From Flavobacterium noncentrifugens (GTDB lineage Bacteria > Bacteroidota > Bacteroidia > Flavobacteriales > Flavobacteriaceae): a stretch of DNA of 64,000 bases. The position numbers were made by a program, and so were the translations under genes. The notes beneath the pieces are model-generated. The model saw nothing but the letters and a program-made list of their open reading frames with translations, searched no databases and had not been told where the DNA came from. Positions 44,498 through 51,996 of the stretch are shown piece after piece (position 1 is the stretch's first letter; the number at the start of each line of letters is the position of its first letter). The stretch covers positions 736,394 to 800,393 of the forward strand of contig NZ_FNEZ01000001.1 of the NCBI RefSeq assembly GCF_900100375.1, given 5' to 3'.

Positions 44498-44881
44498 ATG
44501 TTTAATGTCGCTTCGATTCTTGTTTTGGTGTTGCTGGCCGTTACTTTCATACAATCCGGCTATGATAAAGTCATGGACTGGAAAGGAAATATTGCATTCC
44601 TGAAAGACCATTTTAAGAATACTTCGCTCAAAAAACACATTCCGCTGGCTTTAATGCACGTTTTGGTTTTCGAATTGATTTCGGGGATTTTATGTATCGT
44701 TGGCTGCATTCAACTGATGATCAACAACGATAGAACCGTTGGCCTTTACGGTGGAATTTTTTCTTGTATTACTTTGATCATGCTACTGTTCGGACAGCGA
44801 TTGGCGAAAGATTATGATGGCGCGAGAACCATTGTAATTTATTTTATTCCGGCTGTTATGGCGGTTTACTGGTTGAGTTAA
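44498..44881 (+). CDS. DoxX-like small membrane protein
   Basis: The 127-residue protein has four hydrophobic segments (about 1-20, 46-66, 75-95, 108-126) and the DoxX-type start 'LVLLAVTFIQSGYDKVMDWKGN'. DoxX-like proteins are small inner-membrane proteins linked in some bacteria to oxidoreductase partners or to oxidative stress, but many are of unknown role. It lies three bases after holB on the same strand. The neighbour does not explain it. The length is normal for the family. It converges with the helicase gene across a degenerate palindromic repeat. Confidence 0.8.
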   Translation: MFNVASILVLVLLAVTFIQSGYDKVMDWKGNIAFLKDHFKNTSLKKHIPLALMHVLVFELISGILCIVGCIQLMINNDRTVGLYGGIFSCITLIMLLFGQRLAKDYDGARTIVIYFIPAVMAVYWLS

Positions 44882-44888
44882 AAAAAAT

Positions 44889-45023
44889 TGAACTACTAAG
44901 AGTATTAAGTTCATTAAGCGCGGTTTGTCTGAAAAATTCCTTTTTGACTTTAGATTTCCAAAAATCAAAAATTTAGATCAAAGAAATTTAGAAATGCTAA
45001 GCATTAATGACCTTAATGGTTTA
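44889..45023. repeat. ATTAAG palindromic repeat, copy 4 (split arms)
   Basis: The left arm (AACTACTAAGAGTATTAAGTTCATTAAG, 44890-44917) and right arm (CATTAATGACCTTAATGGTTT, 45002-45022) are separated by ~84 bases of unrelated AT-rich DNA, as if a full element was interrupted or has drifted. It lies between the convergent DoxX-like and helicase genes. Confidence 0.7.
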
Positions 45024-45030
45024 AAGAAAA

Positions 45031-47313
45031 TCAATCCGCAAACTTCACGTTTAGACTCGCTTTAAACAATTTGAGTTCGTCCCAAGTAAATTTATCGCCA
45101 TATTGCTCTTTCAGCGGATTCAGTGATTCTTCTTTGTAACCTTTGAAAATTTCGGCGAGTTTTTCGATTCGGTCTTCTGGTAAAACATTTGAAATGTCGA
45201 CGGTTCCGGTTTCGATGAGTTTGGCCAAATGGTTGCTGATCGTTTGCTTGGTGAGCTTTCTAATTCCGGCGATTTCCGCGATTGTATTTTTCTGGATCCA
45301 CAATTCGTAGGTTTCCTGGACGGTCGATTTTTTAGGCTCTTTCGTTTTTTTCTTTTTCGAATAGCGATCAGCATCGGCTTCATCTTCAATCAAAGTGACG
45401 TTCAGGTTTTTAAATTCTTCGCGGATGTTTTCAGATTTTCTGGATTTATAGTATTTGATCGCATCCGAAATTAAATTTTCCTTACAGATTTCCTTGCCTT
45501 CCACGACGGTTTCAATCAGCAACTTGGCTTTCATCAAACGCATGACCGCGCGGGTTTGCAATTCTTCAAGCGCTAATAATTCGTCATAAAAAGATTTGAC
45601 TTTTTTGATGCGCTTGACTTCTTCGATTTTCCAGAGGATTTCATACAAAATGTTATCCATGGGCTTCAGGAAATAATTGTACGCGGCTTCGATTCGTTCA
45701 AAAATGAATTCAAAATCGACGTTTTCTTCCCTAAATAACGAATTGAGCTGCGAACTAAATTTCCGTGCAGGTTCTAAAAGCGTCCAGATCGTTTGCTCCT
45801 GATTTTTCGCCCACACATAATACTTGGATTTTTCGGAACGTTCGGCTTCCTGCTTGTAACTGAATTGATGGTTGCGCCACTCCTGCGCGAGTTCGTTCCA
45901 TTCGAAACTGCCTTTCAGATAGTTGTGGATAAAATTTTGCGTTTCCAATCTTAGCGAATCTTCTAAAATCTGATCGTTGGCTTTATTTTCAGCATAATCC
46001 ATCACATCCTGATCGTTCTCAATGCCGTTCATACGCAGCGGAGAAAGCAAAATCAAGCCGTTTAAAGAGCGCAAGCGCGACAGGGCTACGTAAGCTTGGC
46101 CGGGCTGAAAAACCTGCGAAACATCGAGCGCCGCTTTGTCAAATGTCAATCCCTGGCTTTTGTGAACCGTAATTGCCCAGGCGAGTTTGATCGGATAATG
46201 GACAAAAGTACCAAGAACTTCCTCTGAAATCTCCTTGGTATTCGGATCAACGAAATACCGAATATTTTGCCATTCATATTTTTCGACCTCGATCGTTTTG
46301 TTTTCTTCGGGAAAGTGAACCAAAATTTCCTGCTCTGAAAGCGATTTGATCACGCCCATTTTTCCGTTGAAATAATTTTTTTCAAGTGACGGATCATTTT
46401 TGACGAACATCACCTGAGCGCCGATTTTTAGCTGCAGATTTTCATCCACAGGATAAATTTTATCTGGAAATTCGCCCACAATTTCGGGTTTGTATTGCAC
46501 CAATTTGCCGCTTAACTCTTCAATTGCTTTTGCGTTGATTTGGTCGGCCTTGGAATTGTGCGTCGTAAGGGTAATAAATCCGGGATTGTTTTTGAGGTCA
46601 AAATCCGGTTTTACAAACTGGTTCAGCGTTTGAATGTCTTCATTCGTAATCTGATTGTTTCGAAGATTGTTCAGCACCGAAATAAAAGTGTCGTCGGTTT
46701 GCCTGTAAATCTTCGACAATTCGATATACAACGGCGGATTTTGCTGGATCACATGCGAATTAAAGAAGAATTTTCCTTTGTAGTAATTCCGCAATGTGCG
46801 CCATTCTTCATCTTTGACAACCGGCGGCAGCTGCAATAAATCACCTATAAATAAAACCTGGACACCACCAAAAGGCTGGCGTATTTTCCTGACGCTTTGC
46901 ATCATATAATCGATCGCGTCGAGCAAATCGGCACGCAGCATGCTGACTTCGTCAATGATCAGCAATTCCATATTCTGGATCACCGCTTTTTTGAGTCCGC
47001 TCATGCGGAAATGGCGTCGCAGCGTTGTTGGGCTTTCGAATTTGACGTTGCCTGAAAAGTGCGCGTCTGCATTTTTATCGGGAATAAATCCGGCGAACGG
47101 CAGTTGAAACATTGAATGGATTGTGACGCCGCCGGCATTTAATGCGGCAATTCCTGTTGGCGCAACAACGACGGTATTTTTGTGCGTCGTGCGGATAATT
47201 TCGCGCAATAGCGTGGTTTTTCCGGTTCCGGCTTTTCCGGTAAGAAAAATCGATCGTTGTGTTTGATTGATAAATCGCAGTGTGTAGGCTGCGGCGTCAG
47301 AAATTTGTTCCAT
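45031..47313 (-). CDS. Pif1/RecD-type DNA helicase with C-terminal helix-turn-helix
   Basis: Started at MEQISDAAAYTLRFINQ, the protein has 760 residues. The N-terminal SF1B helicase core is complete: Walker A 'GKAGTGKTTLL', 'VVAPTGIAALNAGGVTIHSMF', the DEAD-type 'IDEVSMLRADLLDAID', 'FIGDLLQLPPV' and 'WAITVHKSQGLTFDKAALDVSQVFQPGQAYVALSRLRSLNGLILL'. A long helical middle (about 470-670) is followed by a C-terminal winged or helix-turn-helix segment (about 680-735, 'IAEIAGIRKLTKQTISNHLAKLIETGTVDI') of the type seen at RecQ ends. It probably unwinds special DNA structures in replication or repair. The gene is a single unit with a terminator from the OmpH gene after its start side. Confidence 0.93.
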   Translation of the reverse strand: MEQISDAAAYTLRFINQTQRSIFLTGKAGTGKTTLLREIIRTTHKNTVVVAPTGIAALNAGGVTIHSMFQLPFAGFIPDKNADAHFSGNVKFESPTTLRRHFRMSGLKKAVIQNMELLIIDEVSMLRADLLDAIDYMMQSVRKIRQPFGGVQVLFIGDLLQLPPVVKDEEWRTLRNYYKGKFFFNSHVIQQNPPLYIELSKIYRQTDDTFISVLNNLRNNQITNEDIQTLNQFVKPDFDLKNNPGFITLTTHNSKADQINAKAIEELSGKLVQYKPEIVGEFPDKIYPVDENLQLKIGAQVMFVKNDPSLEKNYFNGKMGVIKSLSEQEILVHFPEENKTIEVEKYEWQNIRYFVDPNTKEISEEVLGTFVHYPIKLAWAITVHKSQGLTFDKAALDVSQVFQPGQAYVALSRLRSLNGLILLSPLRMNGIENDQDVMDYAENKANDQILEDSLRLETQNFIHNYLKGSFEWNELAQEWRNHQFSYKQEAERSEKSKYYVWAKNQEQTIWTLLEPARKFSSQLNSLFREENVDFEFIFERIEAAYNYFLKPMDNILYEILWKIEEVKRIKKVKSFYDELLALEELQTRAVMRLMKAKLLIETVVEGKEICKENLISDAIKYYKSRKSENIREEFKNLNVTLIEDEADADRYSKKKKTKEPKKSTVQETYELWIQKNTIAEIAGIRKLTKQTISNHLAKLIETGTVDISNVLPEDRIEKLAEIFKGYKEESLNPLKEQYGDKFTWDELKLFKASLNVKFAD

Positions 47314-47396
47314 GGCGTATAAATTAAACGCTAAAAATATTGAATTTTCTTGTACAATCTTAATTTGCAAATAACTGTTTGTAAGAGATTGGCAAA

Positions 47397-47433
47397 AAAA
47401 ATGCCTTCATCAGCATCCGATGAAGGCATTTTT
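47397..47433 (-). terminator. Strong hairpin between helicase and OmpH genes
   Basis: AAAATGCCTTCATC / GATGAAGGCATTTT, a 14-bp perfect stem with a 7-base loop, lies between the helicase start and the OmpH gene's stop on the minus strand. It has A/T flanks on both sides and follows OmpH in the transcribed direction. Confidence 0.88.
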
Positions 47434-47449
47434 AAAAACTTTTAAAATC

Positions 47450-48052
47450 TTATTTTTTGCTTTCTAAAGCTTCGATTTCTTTTTTGGCATCGGCTTTTAC
47501 ATCCGTTTTATCGTCAGTTTTTGGAGCCGATTTGTATTTATCGTTTAACAGTTTCACGATGTCTTTTGTGATGTCATATTTGTCTTCAGCGTATAAAATA
47601 GAAACCGCTTCGCCAGTTCCGTAGATGTAAGCGTAGCCTTCTTTTTTACCGTATTCTTTGATGTATTTTTTTACGCCTTTTACCAAAGTATCCATTTCTG
47701 CACCGCTTTCCTGCTGCAATTGCTGGATCATCGCTTGTTGTGCGTAACTTAATTGCTGCTCTCGTTTTTGAAGTTCAGCACCTTTTTGCTGTGCCCATGC
47801 CTGCCCGTTTGCCTGTGCATTTTTCTGAAAATTTGCAGCTTCCGATTTGAAACGGTTTACTTCAGCTTCGAGTTCGCGTCCCATTTCATCCGATTTAGCC
47901 TTGTATTTTGCTTCAATGTCTTTGGCTTCGGTGTATTCTTCAAGCAATTTTGAAGTGTCAACATAAGCCGTTTTTACTTCTTTAACATCTGTTTGTTTGT
48001 TACAAGAAACAATTGAAATGGCTAGTGCAACAATTAAAAGTGATTTTTTCAT
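47450..48052 (-). CDS. OmpH/Skp-family lipoprotein
   Basis: The 200-residue protein has a lipoprotein signal (LLIVALAISIVSC, Cys17). The OmpH (Skp-like) domain follows (about 28-175): 'TAYVDTSKLLEEYTEAKDIEAKYKAKSDEMGRELEAEVNRFKSEAANFQ', a long coiled coil, and 'GYAYIYGTGEAVSILYAEDKYDITKDIVKLLNDKY'. A short Lys/Asp-rich tail ends the protein. Skp chaperones hold unfolded outer-membrane proteins in the periplasm; this one is lipid-anchored, a form common in Bacteroidetes. It is transcribed alone and ends at a 14-bp hairpin. Confidence 0.92.
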   Translation of the reverse strand: MKKSLLIVALAISIVSCNKQTDVKEVKTAYVDTSKLLEEYTEAKDIEAKYKAKSDEMGRELEAEVNRFKSEAANFQKNAQANGQAWAQQKGAELQKREQQLSYAQQAMIQQLQQESGAEMDTLVKGVKKYIKEYGKKEGYAYIYGTGEAVSILYAEDKYDITKDIVKLLNDKYKSAPKTDDKTDVKADAKKEIEALESKK

Positions 48053-48274
48053 TATGTGAATTTCTACGTTGTTTTTTTATTTGTGTCCAAAAGTATTAAA
48101 ATTTTAAAGAATAGCGATTGTTTCGGTAAAACTTATAAAATCTTTGGGATTTGTCTGATATCAGGGTAATTTATGGGGTTTTAAAATTGGATTGTTTTAT
48201 CTTATCAGATTTGAGTCGAAATAAAGGGTTTTAAAGGGCTTTCGAAAATCACCAATGTTATCCGCCATTTGTCT

Positions 48275-49156
48275 TTAAAACAGCGATTCAAGCGAATTTA
48301 TGTCGGTTTTTGTGTTTTTTAGGATGTAAATGTGTGAAGAATACTCCTTGCTTCTATTTCCCTTTGCATTTGACTTCAATCCGGTGATAAAAGCTTTAAA
48401 ATAATTCATGGTTCCGGTTTTATATTTTTCTGACAAAAGCGATACATAAAAGGAGTCGAATTTCATTGGGATGATTTTAATTAAATCCAGTTCTTCTTTT
48501 TGGAAAAGTAATTTTATGGCTGTTTTCGAAAAGTGATACAAATGCCTTGGCACATCATAAGCTGCCCAGAATTCTCCATAATGTTGTGCATCATACGACT
48601 TGAAATTGGGAACTGCAATAAAAATTGTTCCATTTGGTTTTAAAAGCCTTTTCAGTTCACTTATTTGTGCTTCAACATTAGATACATGCTCCAGAACATG
48701 CCACATTGTAATGACATCTAAAGAATAATTGGGAAGTTTTTCAGTGCGATCTGTAAAAGATACGCCTTTTGACATTGCGATATTCCTTGCTTTATCGCTT
48801 GGTTCATATCCAACGGTTGCCCAGCCATTTTCTTTTGCTGCGAGTAAAAAATCCCCTGTTCCTGCACCAATATCTAAAAGTCTGCCTTTTCCTATTTGCT
48901 GAAAATTGATCATGCAGACTTTCTTTTTCAAAGCAATATTTTTTACAATATGATAAGCTTTTTCAAATAATGATCTTTTGCCATCGGTGTGTGAAATATA
49001 GTCGTCACTTTCGTAATATCTTGATAGATTTTCAGGGTCAGGTTTTGGATGCGTCATTAACAGATCCAATGTTTTATTATGATACAATTCGAAAGTTTCC
49101 TTTGAAACTGAATAATCTTTTACTTTTAAATAGAATTCTTTATCGTGCATATCCAT
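48275..49156 (-). CDS. Class I SAM-dependent methyltransferase
   Basis: The 293-residue protein (a Met at residue 3 is an alternative start) has the methyltransferase fold: 'GRLLDIGAGTGDFLLAAKENGWATVGYEPS' (motif I), 'LDVITMWHVLEHVSNVEAQISELKRLLKPNGTIFIAVPN' (motifs II-III) and a C-terminal 'YDVPRHLYHFSKTAIKLLF'. The pattern 'DVPRHLYHFS' is shared with O-methyltransferases of sugar or polyketide gene clusters. The substrate is unknown. Its start overlaps the preceding lipoprotein gene, so both are likely translated from one message. Confidence 0.9.
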   Translation of the reverse strand: MDMHDKEFYLKVKDYSVSKETFELYHNKTLDLLMTHPKPDPENLSRYYESDDYISHTDGKRSLFEKAYHIVKNIALKKKVCMINFQQIGKGRLLDIGAGTGDFLLAAKENGWATVGYEPSDKARNIAMSKGVSFTDRTEKLPNYSLDVITMWHVLEHVSNVEAQISELKRLLKPNGTIFIAVPNFKSYDAQHYGEFWAAYDVPRHLYHFSKTAIKLLFQKEELDLIKIIPMKFDSFYVSLLSEKYKTGTMNYFKAFITGLKSNAKGNRSKEYSSHIYILKNTKTDINSLESLF

Positions 49157-49649
49157 TTCGTAAAAATTCGTCTTTTAAATTTTTGAGGTAATTTACGGCA
49201 ATATTCTGAAGCAATGATCCTTCTGCAAGACAATCTTCATTGTAGGAACTGATCATAGAAATGGCAATAAATTTTCTTTGATCTCCTGATTTTGCATTTT
49301 CGGGAGTTACATTCATTGGCGCATAATTGGTGCTCACAAAATATTTTTCAAACTCGTTGTAATCGTAGATAATGATTTTGAATTTTTGTCCATCAGTCTT
49401 TATCCAAAATTCTTTTTCGAAAAGATTGTTGGTTTGAAATTTCATCGAAAGGTATTGTTCTATCGGAACATTCTTCATGTTGTTTTCAAAAATGAAAGCC
49501 GTCAGGTTGTTTCCTCCGATGTTTTCTTTGCCGTTTGGCACCAAAACATAATCGGGAACTTGAATGCTTTGTTTGGCTCCCGCACAACTACTCAAAACAA
49601 AAAAAAGAAACAACATTCCTGTTATTCCTTTAATGGCGGGCTTTCGCAT
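49140..49649 (-). CDS. Hypothetical lipoprotein
   Basis: Started at MRKPAIKGITGML, the protein has 169 residues. An upstream Met (MFHVKLN) is possible, but it lies in a parS-like site and gives no better signal peptide. The lipoprotein signal ends FFVLSSC (Cys22 with this start). The body, 'NLTAFIFENNMKNVPIEQYLSMKF' and 'FEKEFWIKTDGQKFKIIIYDYNEFEKYF', is not a family I can name. It lies between mnmG and the methyltransferase gene in the same direction. A small overlap with the latter suggests coupling. Confidence 0.75.
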   Translation of the reverse strand: MRKPAIKGITGMLFLFFVLSSCAGAKQSIQVPDYVLVPNGKENIGGNNLTAFIFENNMKNVPIEQYLSMKFQTNNLFEKEFWIKTDGQKFKIIIYDYNEFEKYFVSTNYAPMNVTPENAKSGDQRKFIAISMISSYNEDCLAEGSLLQNIAVNYLKNLKDEFLRNGYAR

Positions 49650-49653
49650 GTTT

Positions 49654-49669
49654 AGTTTCACGTGGAACA
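49654..49669. promoter_or_regulatory. parS-like ParB-binding site 2
   Basis: AGTTTCACGTGGAACA (reverse complement TGTTCCACGTGAAACT) matches the parS consensus TGTTnCACGTGAAACA at 15 of 16 positions. It lies directly after the mnmG stop codon. Confidence 0.75.
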
Positions 49670-51541
49670 TTATCTACCCATATATATTAACAATACCGAA
49701 ACGTCGCTTGGAGAAACTCCACTGATTCTTGAGGCCTGAGAAATCGTTACCGGACGAATCGCACTTAGCTTCTGCTTTGCTTCTATAGACATGGATTTAA
49801 TTTTCTCGTAATCGAAAAATTCAGGGATTTTAACGTCTTCCAAACGGGTAAGCTTATCCGCATTGTTGCGTTCTTTTTCGATGTAACCCGAATATTTAAC
49901 CTGTATTTCGGCTTGTTCTAAAATTTCCTGATCCAAATCATTTTCATCCGCGTAGGTTTTCACTTTGTCGAACTTCAACATGTCGTGCAAATCAATTTGC
50001 GGACGCGAAAAAACTTTAAACATTTTATCTGATTGCGAAATAGAAGCCGTTTCTTTTGCTTCTAAAACCGGATTGGCTTCAGCCATCGTGACGCTCGTTT
50101 CTTTAAAAAAATTGACCATCTTTTCAGATTCATTAAACTTGTGTTCCATTCGGCGCAAGCGTTTTTCTGAGGCCAATCCTATCGCATGCGACATTGGCGT
50201 TAACCGAAAATCGGCATTGTCCTGGCGCAGTAATGTTCTGTATTCGGCTCTGGAAGTAAACATTCGATAGGGTTCTTCCGTTCCTTTTGTAATTAAATCG
50301 TCGATCAAAACCCCTATATATGCTTCATCCCTTTTCAAGATCAATGGTGCTTTTTCCTGAACTTTTAATGAGGCGTTGATTCCTGCCATCAATCCTTGAG
50401 AAGCTGCTTCTTCATAACCTGTGGTTCCGTTGATTTGTCCGGCAAAATACAAACCTTCCACAAGTTTGGTTTCTAATGTATGCTTCAGTTGTGTTGGAGG
50501 AAAATAATCGTATTCTATGGCATAACCTGGTCTGAAAAATTTGACATTTTCAAAACCCACAACCGAACGAAGCGCTTTAAATTGCACATCTTCCGGCAAT
50601 GATGTCGAAAATCCGTTTACGTAAACCTCAACCGTGTTCCAGCCTTCAGGCTCGACAAACAATTGGTGCCTTTCTTTATCTGCAAAACGATTGATTTTAT
50701 CTTCGATAGATGGGCAATATCTTGGTCCGATGCTTTTAATTCGTCCATTAAACATGGGTGAACGATCAAATCCTTCACGCAAAATATCATGCACTTCAAG
50801 CGAAGTATAGGTCATGTGACAGGATTTTTGATGCACTAATGGCGATGTAATATCTGAATAGGAAAATTTATCAGGCTTTTCATCGCCTTTCTCTTCATTC
50901 ATTTTTGAATAATCTAACGAGCGTCCGTCTACACGCGGAGGCGTTCCAGTTTTCATTCTGCCCGATTCGAATCCGGCACTGACTAAATCTTCCGTAATTC
51001 CGTATGCAGCACTCTCACCTGCCCTGCCGCCGCCAAATTGCTTTTCGCCAATATGGATCAATCCGTTAAGAAAAGTTCCATTGGTTAGCACCACTGATTT
51101 GGATCGGATTTCCACACCTAGCGACGTTTTGATTCCTTTTACTTTTCCGTTTTCGATAATCAGCCCTTTAACCATTTCCTGATAGAAATCAAGATTTGGT
51201 GTGCGTTCCAGCATTAGCCTCCATTCTTCTGCGAATCGCATGCGGTCGCTTTGTACTCTTGGAGACCACATTGCCGGGCCTTTTGATTTGTTCAGCATCT
51301 TGAACTGAATCGCTGTTTTATCTGAAACGATTCCGGAATATCCGCCAAGCGCATCAATCTCGCGAACAATCTGCCCTTTCGCAATTCCGCCCATCGCAGG
51401 ATTGCAGGACATTTGTGCAATGTTCTGAAGGCTCATTGTCACCAATAAGGTTTTCGAACCCATATTTGCCGCAGCAGCTGCGGCTTCAGAGCCCGCATGG
51501 CCTGCGCCAACAACAATTACATCATATTCTTCCTGAAACAT
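49670..51541 (-). CDS. mnmG: tRNA uridine 5-carboxymethylaminomethyl modification enzyme MnmG (GidA)
   Basis: The 623-residue protein is full length for MnmG. It shows the FAD-binding 'VIVVGAGHAGSEAAAAAANMGSKTLLVT', 'CNPAMGGIAKGQIVREIDALGG', 'GPAMWSPRVQSDRMRF', 'YFAGQINGTTGYEEAASQGLMAGIN' and the C-terminal helical domain ending 'ISQASRISGVSPSDVSVLLIYMGR'. With MnmE it makes the cmnm5 group on the wobble uridine of certain tRNAs. The gene is often near the origin. It lies between two parS-like sites, one at each end, and next to ybeY. Confidence 0.97.
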   Translation of the reverse strand: MFQEEYDVIVVGAGHAGSEAAAAAANMGSKTLLVTMSLQNIAQMSCNPAMGGIAKGQIVREIDALGGYSGIVSDKTAIQFKMLNKSKGPAMWSPRVQSDRMRFAEEWRLMLERTPNLDFYQEMVKGLIIENGKVKGIKTSLGVEIRSKSVVLTNGTFLNGLIHIGEKQFGGGRAGESAAYGITEDLVSAGFESGRMKTGTPPRVDGRSLDYSKMNEEKGDEKPDKFSYSDITSPLVHQKSCHMTYTSLEVHDILREGFDRSPMFNGRIKSIGPRYCPSIEDKINRFADKERHQLFVEPEGWNTVEVYVNGFSTSLPEDVQFKALRSVVGFENVKFFRPGYAIEYDYFPPTQLKHTLETKLVEGLYFAGQINGTTGYEEAASQGLMAGINASLKVQEKAPLILKRDEAYIGVLIDDLITKGTEEPYRMFTSRAEYRTLLRQDNADFRLTPMSHAIGLASEKRLRRMEHKFNESEKMVNFFKETSVTMAEANPVLEAKETASISQSDKMFKVFSRPQIDLHDMLKFDKVKTYADENDLDQEILEQAEIQVKYSGYIEKERNNADKLTRLEDVKIPEFFDYEKIKSMSIEAKQKLSAIRPVTISQASRISGVSPSDVSVLLIYMGR

Positions 51542-51576
51542 ATTCTTCTATCTTATTTGTCATTAGCATTTAAACG

Positions 51577-51996
51577 CTATTGTTCCACGTGAAACAATAG
51601 CATTTTTTCTTCTTCTTTTTGACGCATCAATCTCTCGTCAGCTTCGGATTTGTCTTTGTAACCGCAGTAATGCAGCACTCCGTGAACCAGTACTCTTTTC
51701 AATTCTTCGTCGAACGAAACGCCAAAATCAGCAGCGTTTTCCGCCACACGCTCAATTGAAATGAAAATATCGCCGTGTAATTCGTTTCCTACAGAATAAT
51801 CAAAGCTTATAATGTCGGTTAAAGTGTCATGATCGAGATATTGCTGGTTGATTTCTAGCAAATATCCGTCGTCACAAAAGATATAATTGATATCGCCTTG
51901 TGACTTTTTTTCCGAAACAATCACATTGGACAACCAATCCACATAAGCTTCTTCATCTGAAATCTCAAACTCTGTTTCGTAATTGAAATTAATCAT
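51577..51996 (-). CDS. ybeY: Endoribonuclease YbeY
   Basis: The 139-residue protein is a YbeY-type metal-dependent RNase of rRNA maturation. It has 'DDGYLLEINQQYLDHDTLTDIISFDY', 'GDIFISIERVAENA' and 'KRVLVHGVLHYCGYKDKSEADERLMRQKEE'. The metal motif is HGVLHYCGYKD: two His are present, and the third His of HGxLHxxGxDH is replaced in this phylum, as I recall, by a Lys-Asp form. The last codons, for FHVEQ plus stop, also spell a parS site. It overlaps the DUF4175 gene by eight bases, giving coupling. Its length is normal. Confidence 0.93.
   Translation of the reverse strand: MINFNYETEFEISDEEAYVDWLSNVIVSEKKSQGDINYIFCDDGYLLEINQQYLDHDTLTDIISFDYSVGNELHGDIFISIERVAENAADFGVSFDEELKRVLVHGVLHYCGYKDKSEADERLMRQKEEEKMLLFHVEQ
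51581..51596. promoter_or_regulatory. parS-like ParB-binding site 1 (inside ybeY end)
   Basis: TGTTCCACGTGAAACA is a 16-of-16 match to the parS consensus TGTTnCACGTGAAACA. It overlaps the last codons of ybeY (FHVEQ and stop, read on the minus strand) and lies 40 bases upstream of the mnmG start. Confidence 0.85.

Noticed and set aside
49649..49670. Lipoprotein start at MFHVKLN
   Set aside because: These codons coincide with the parS-like site, and the next Met gives a better signal peptide.
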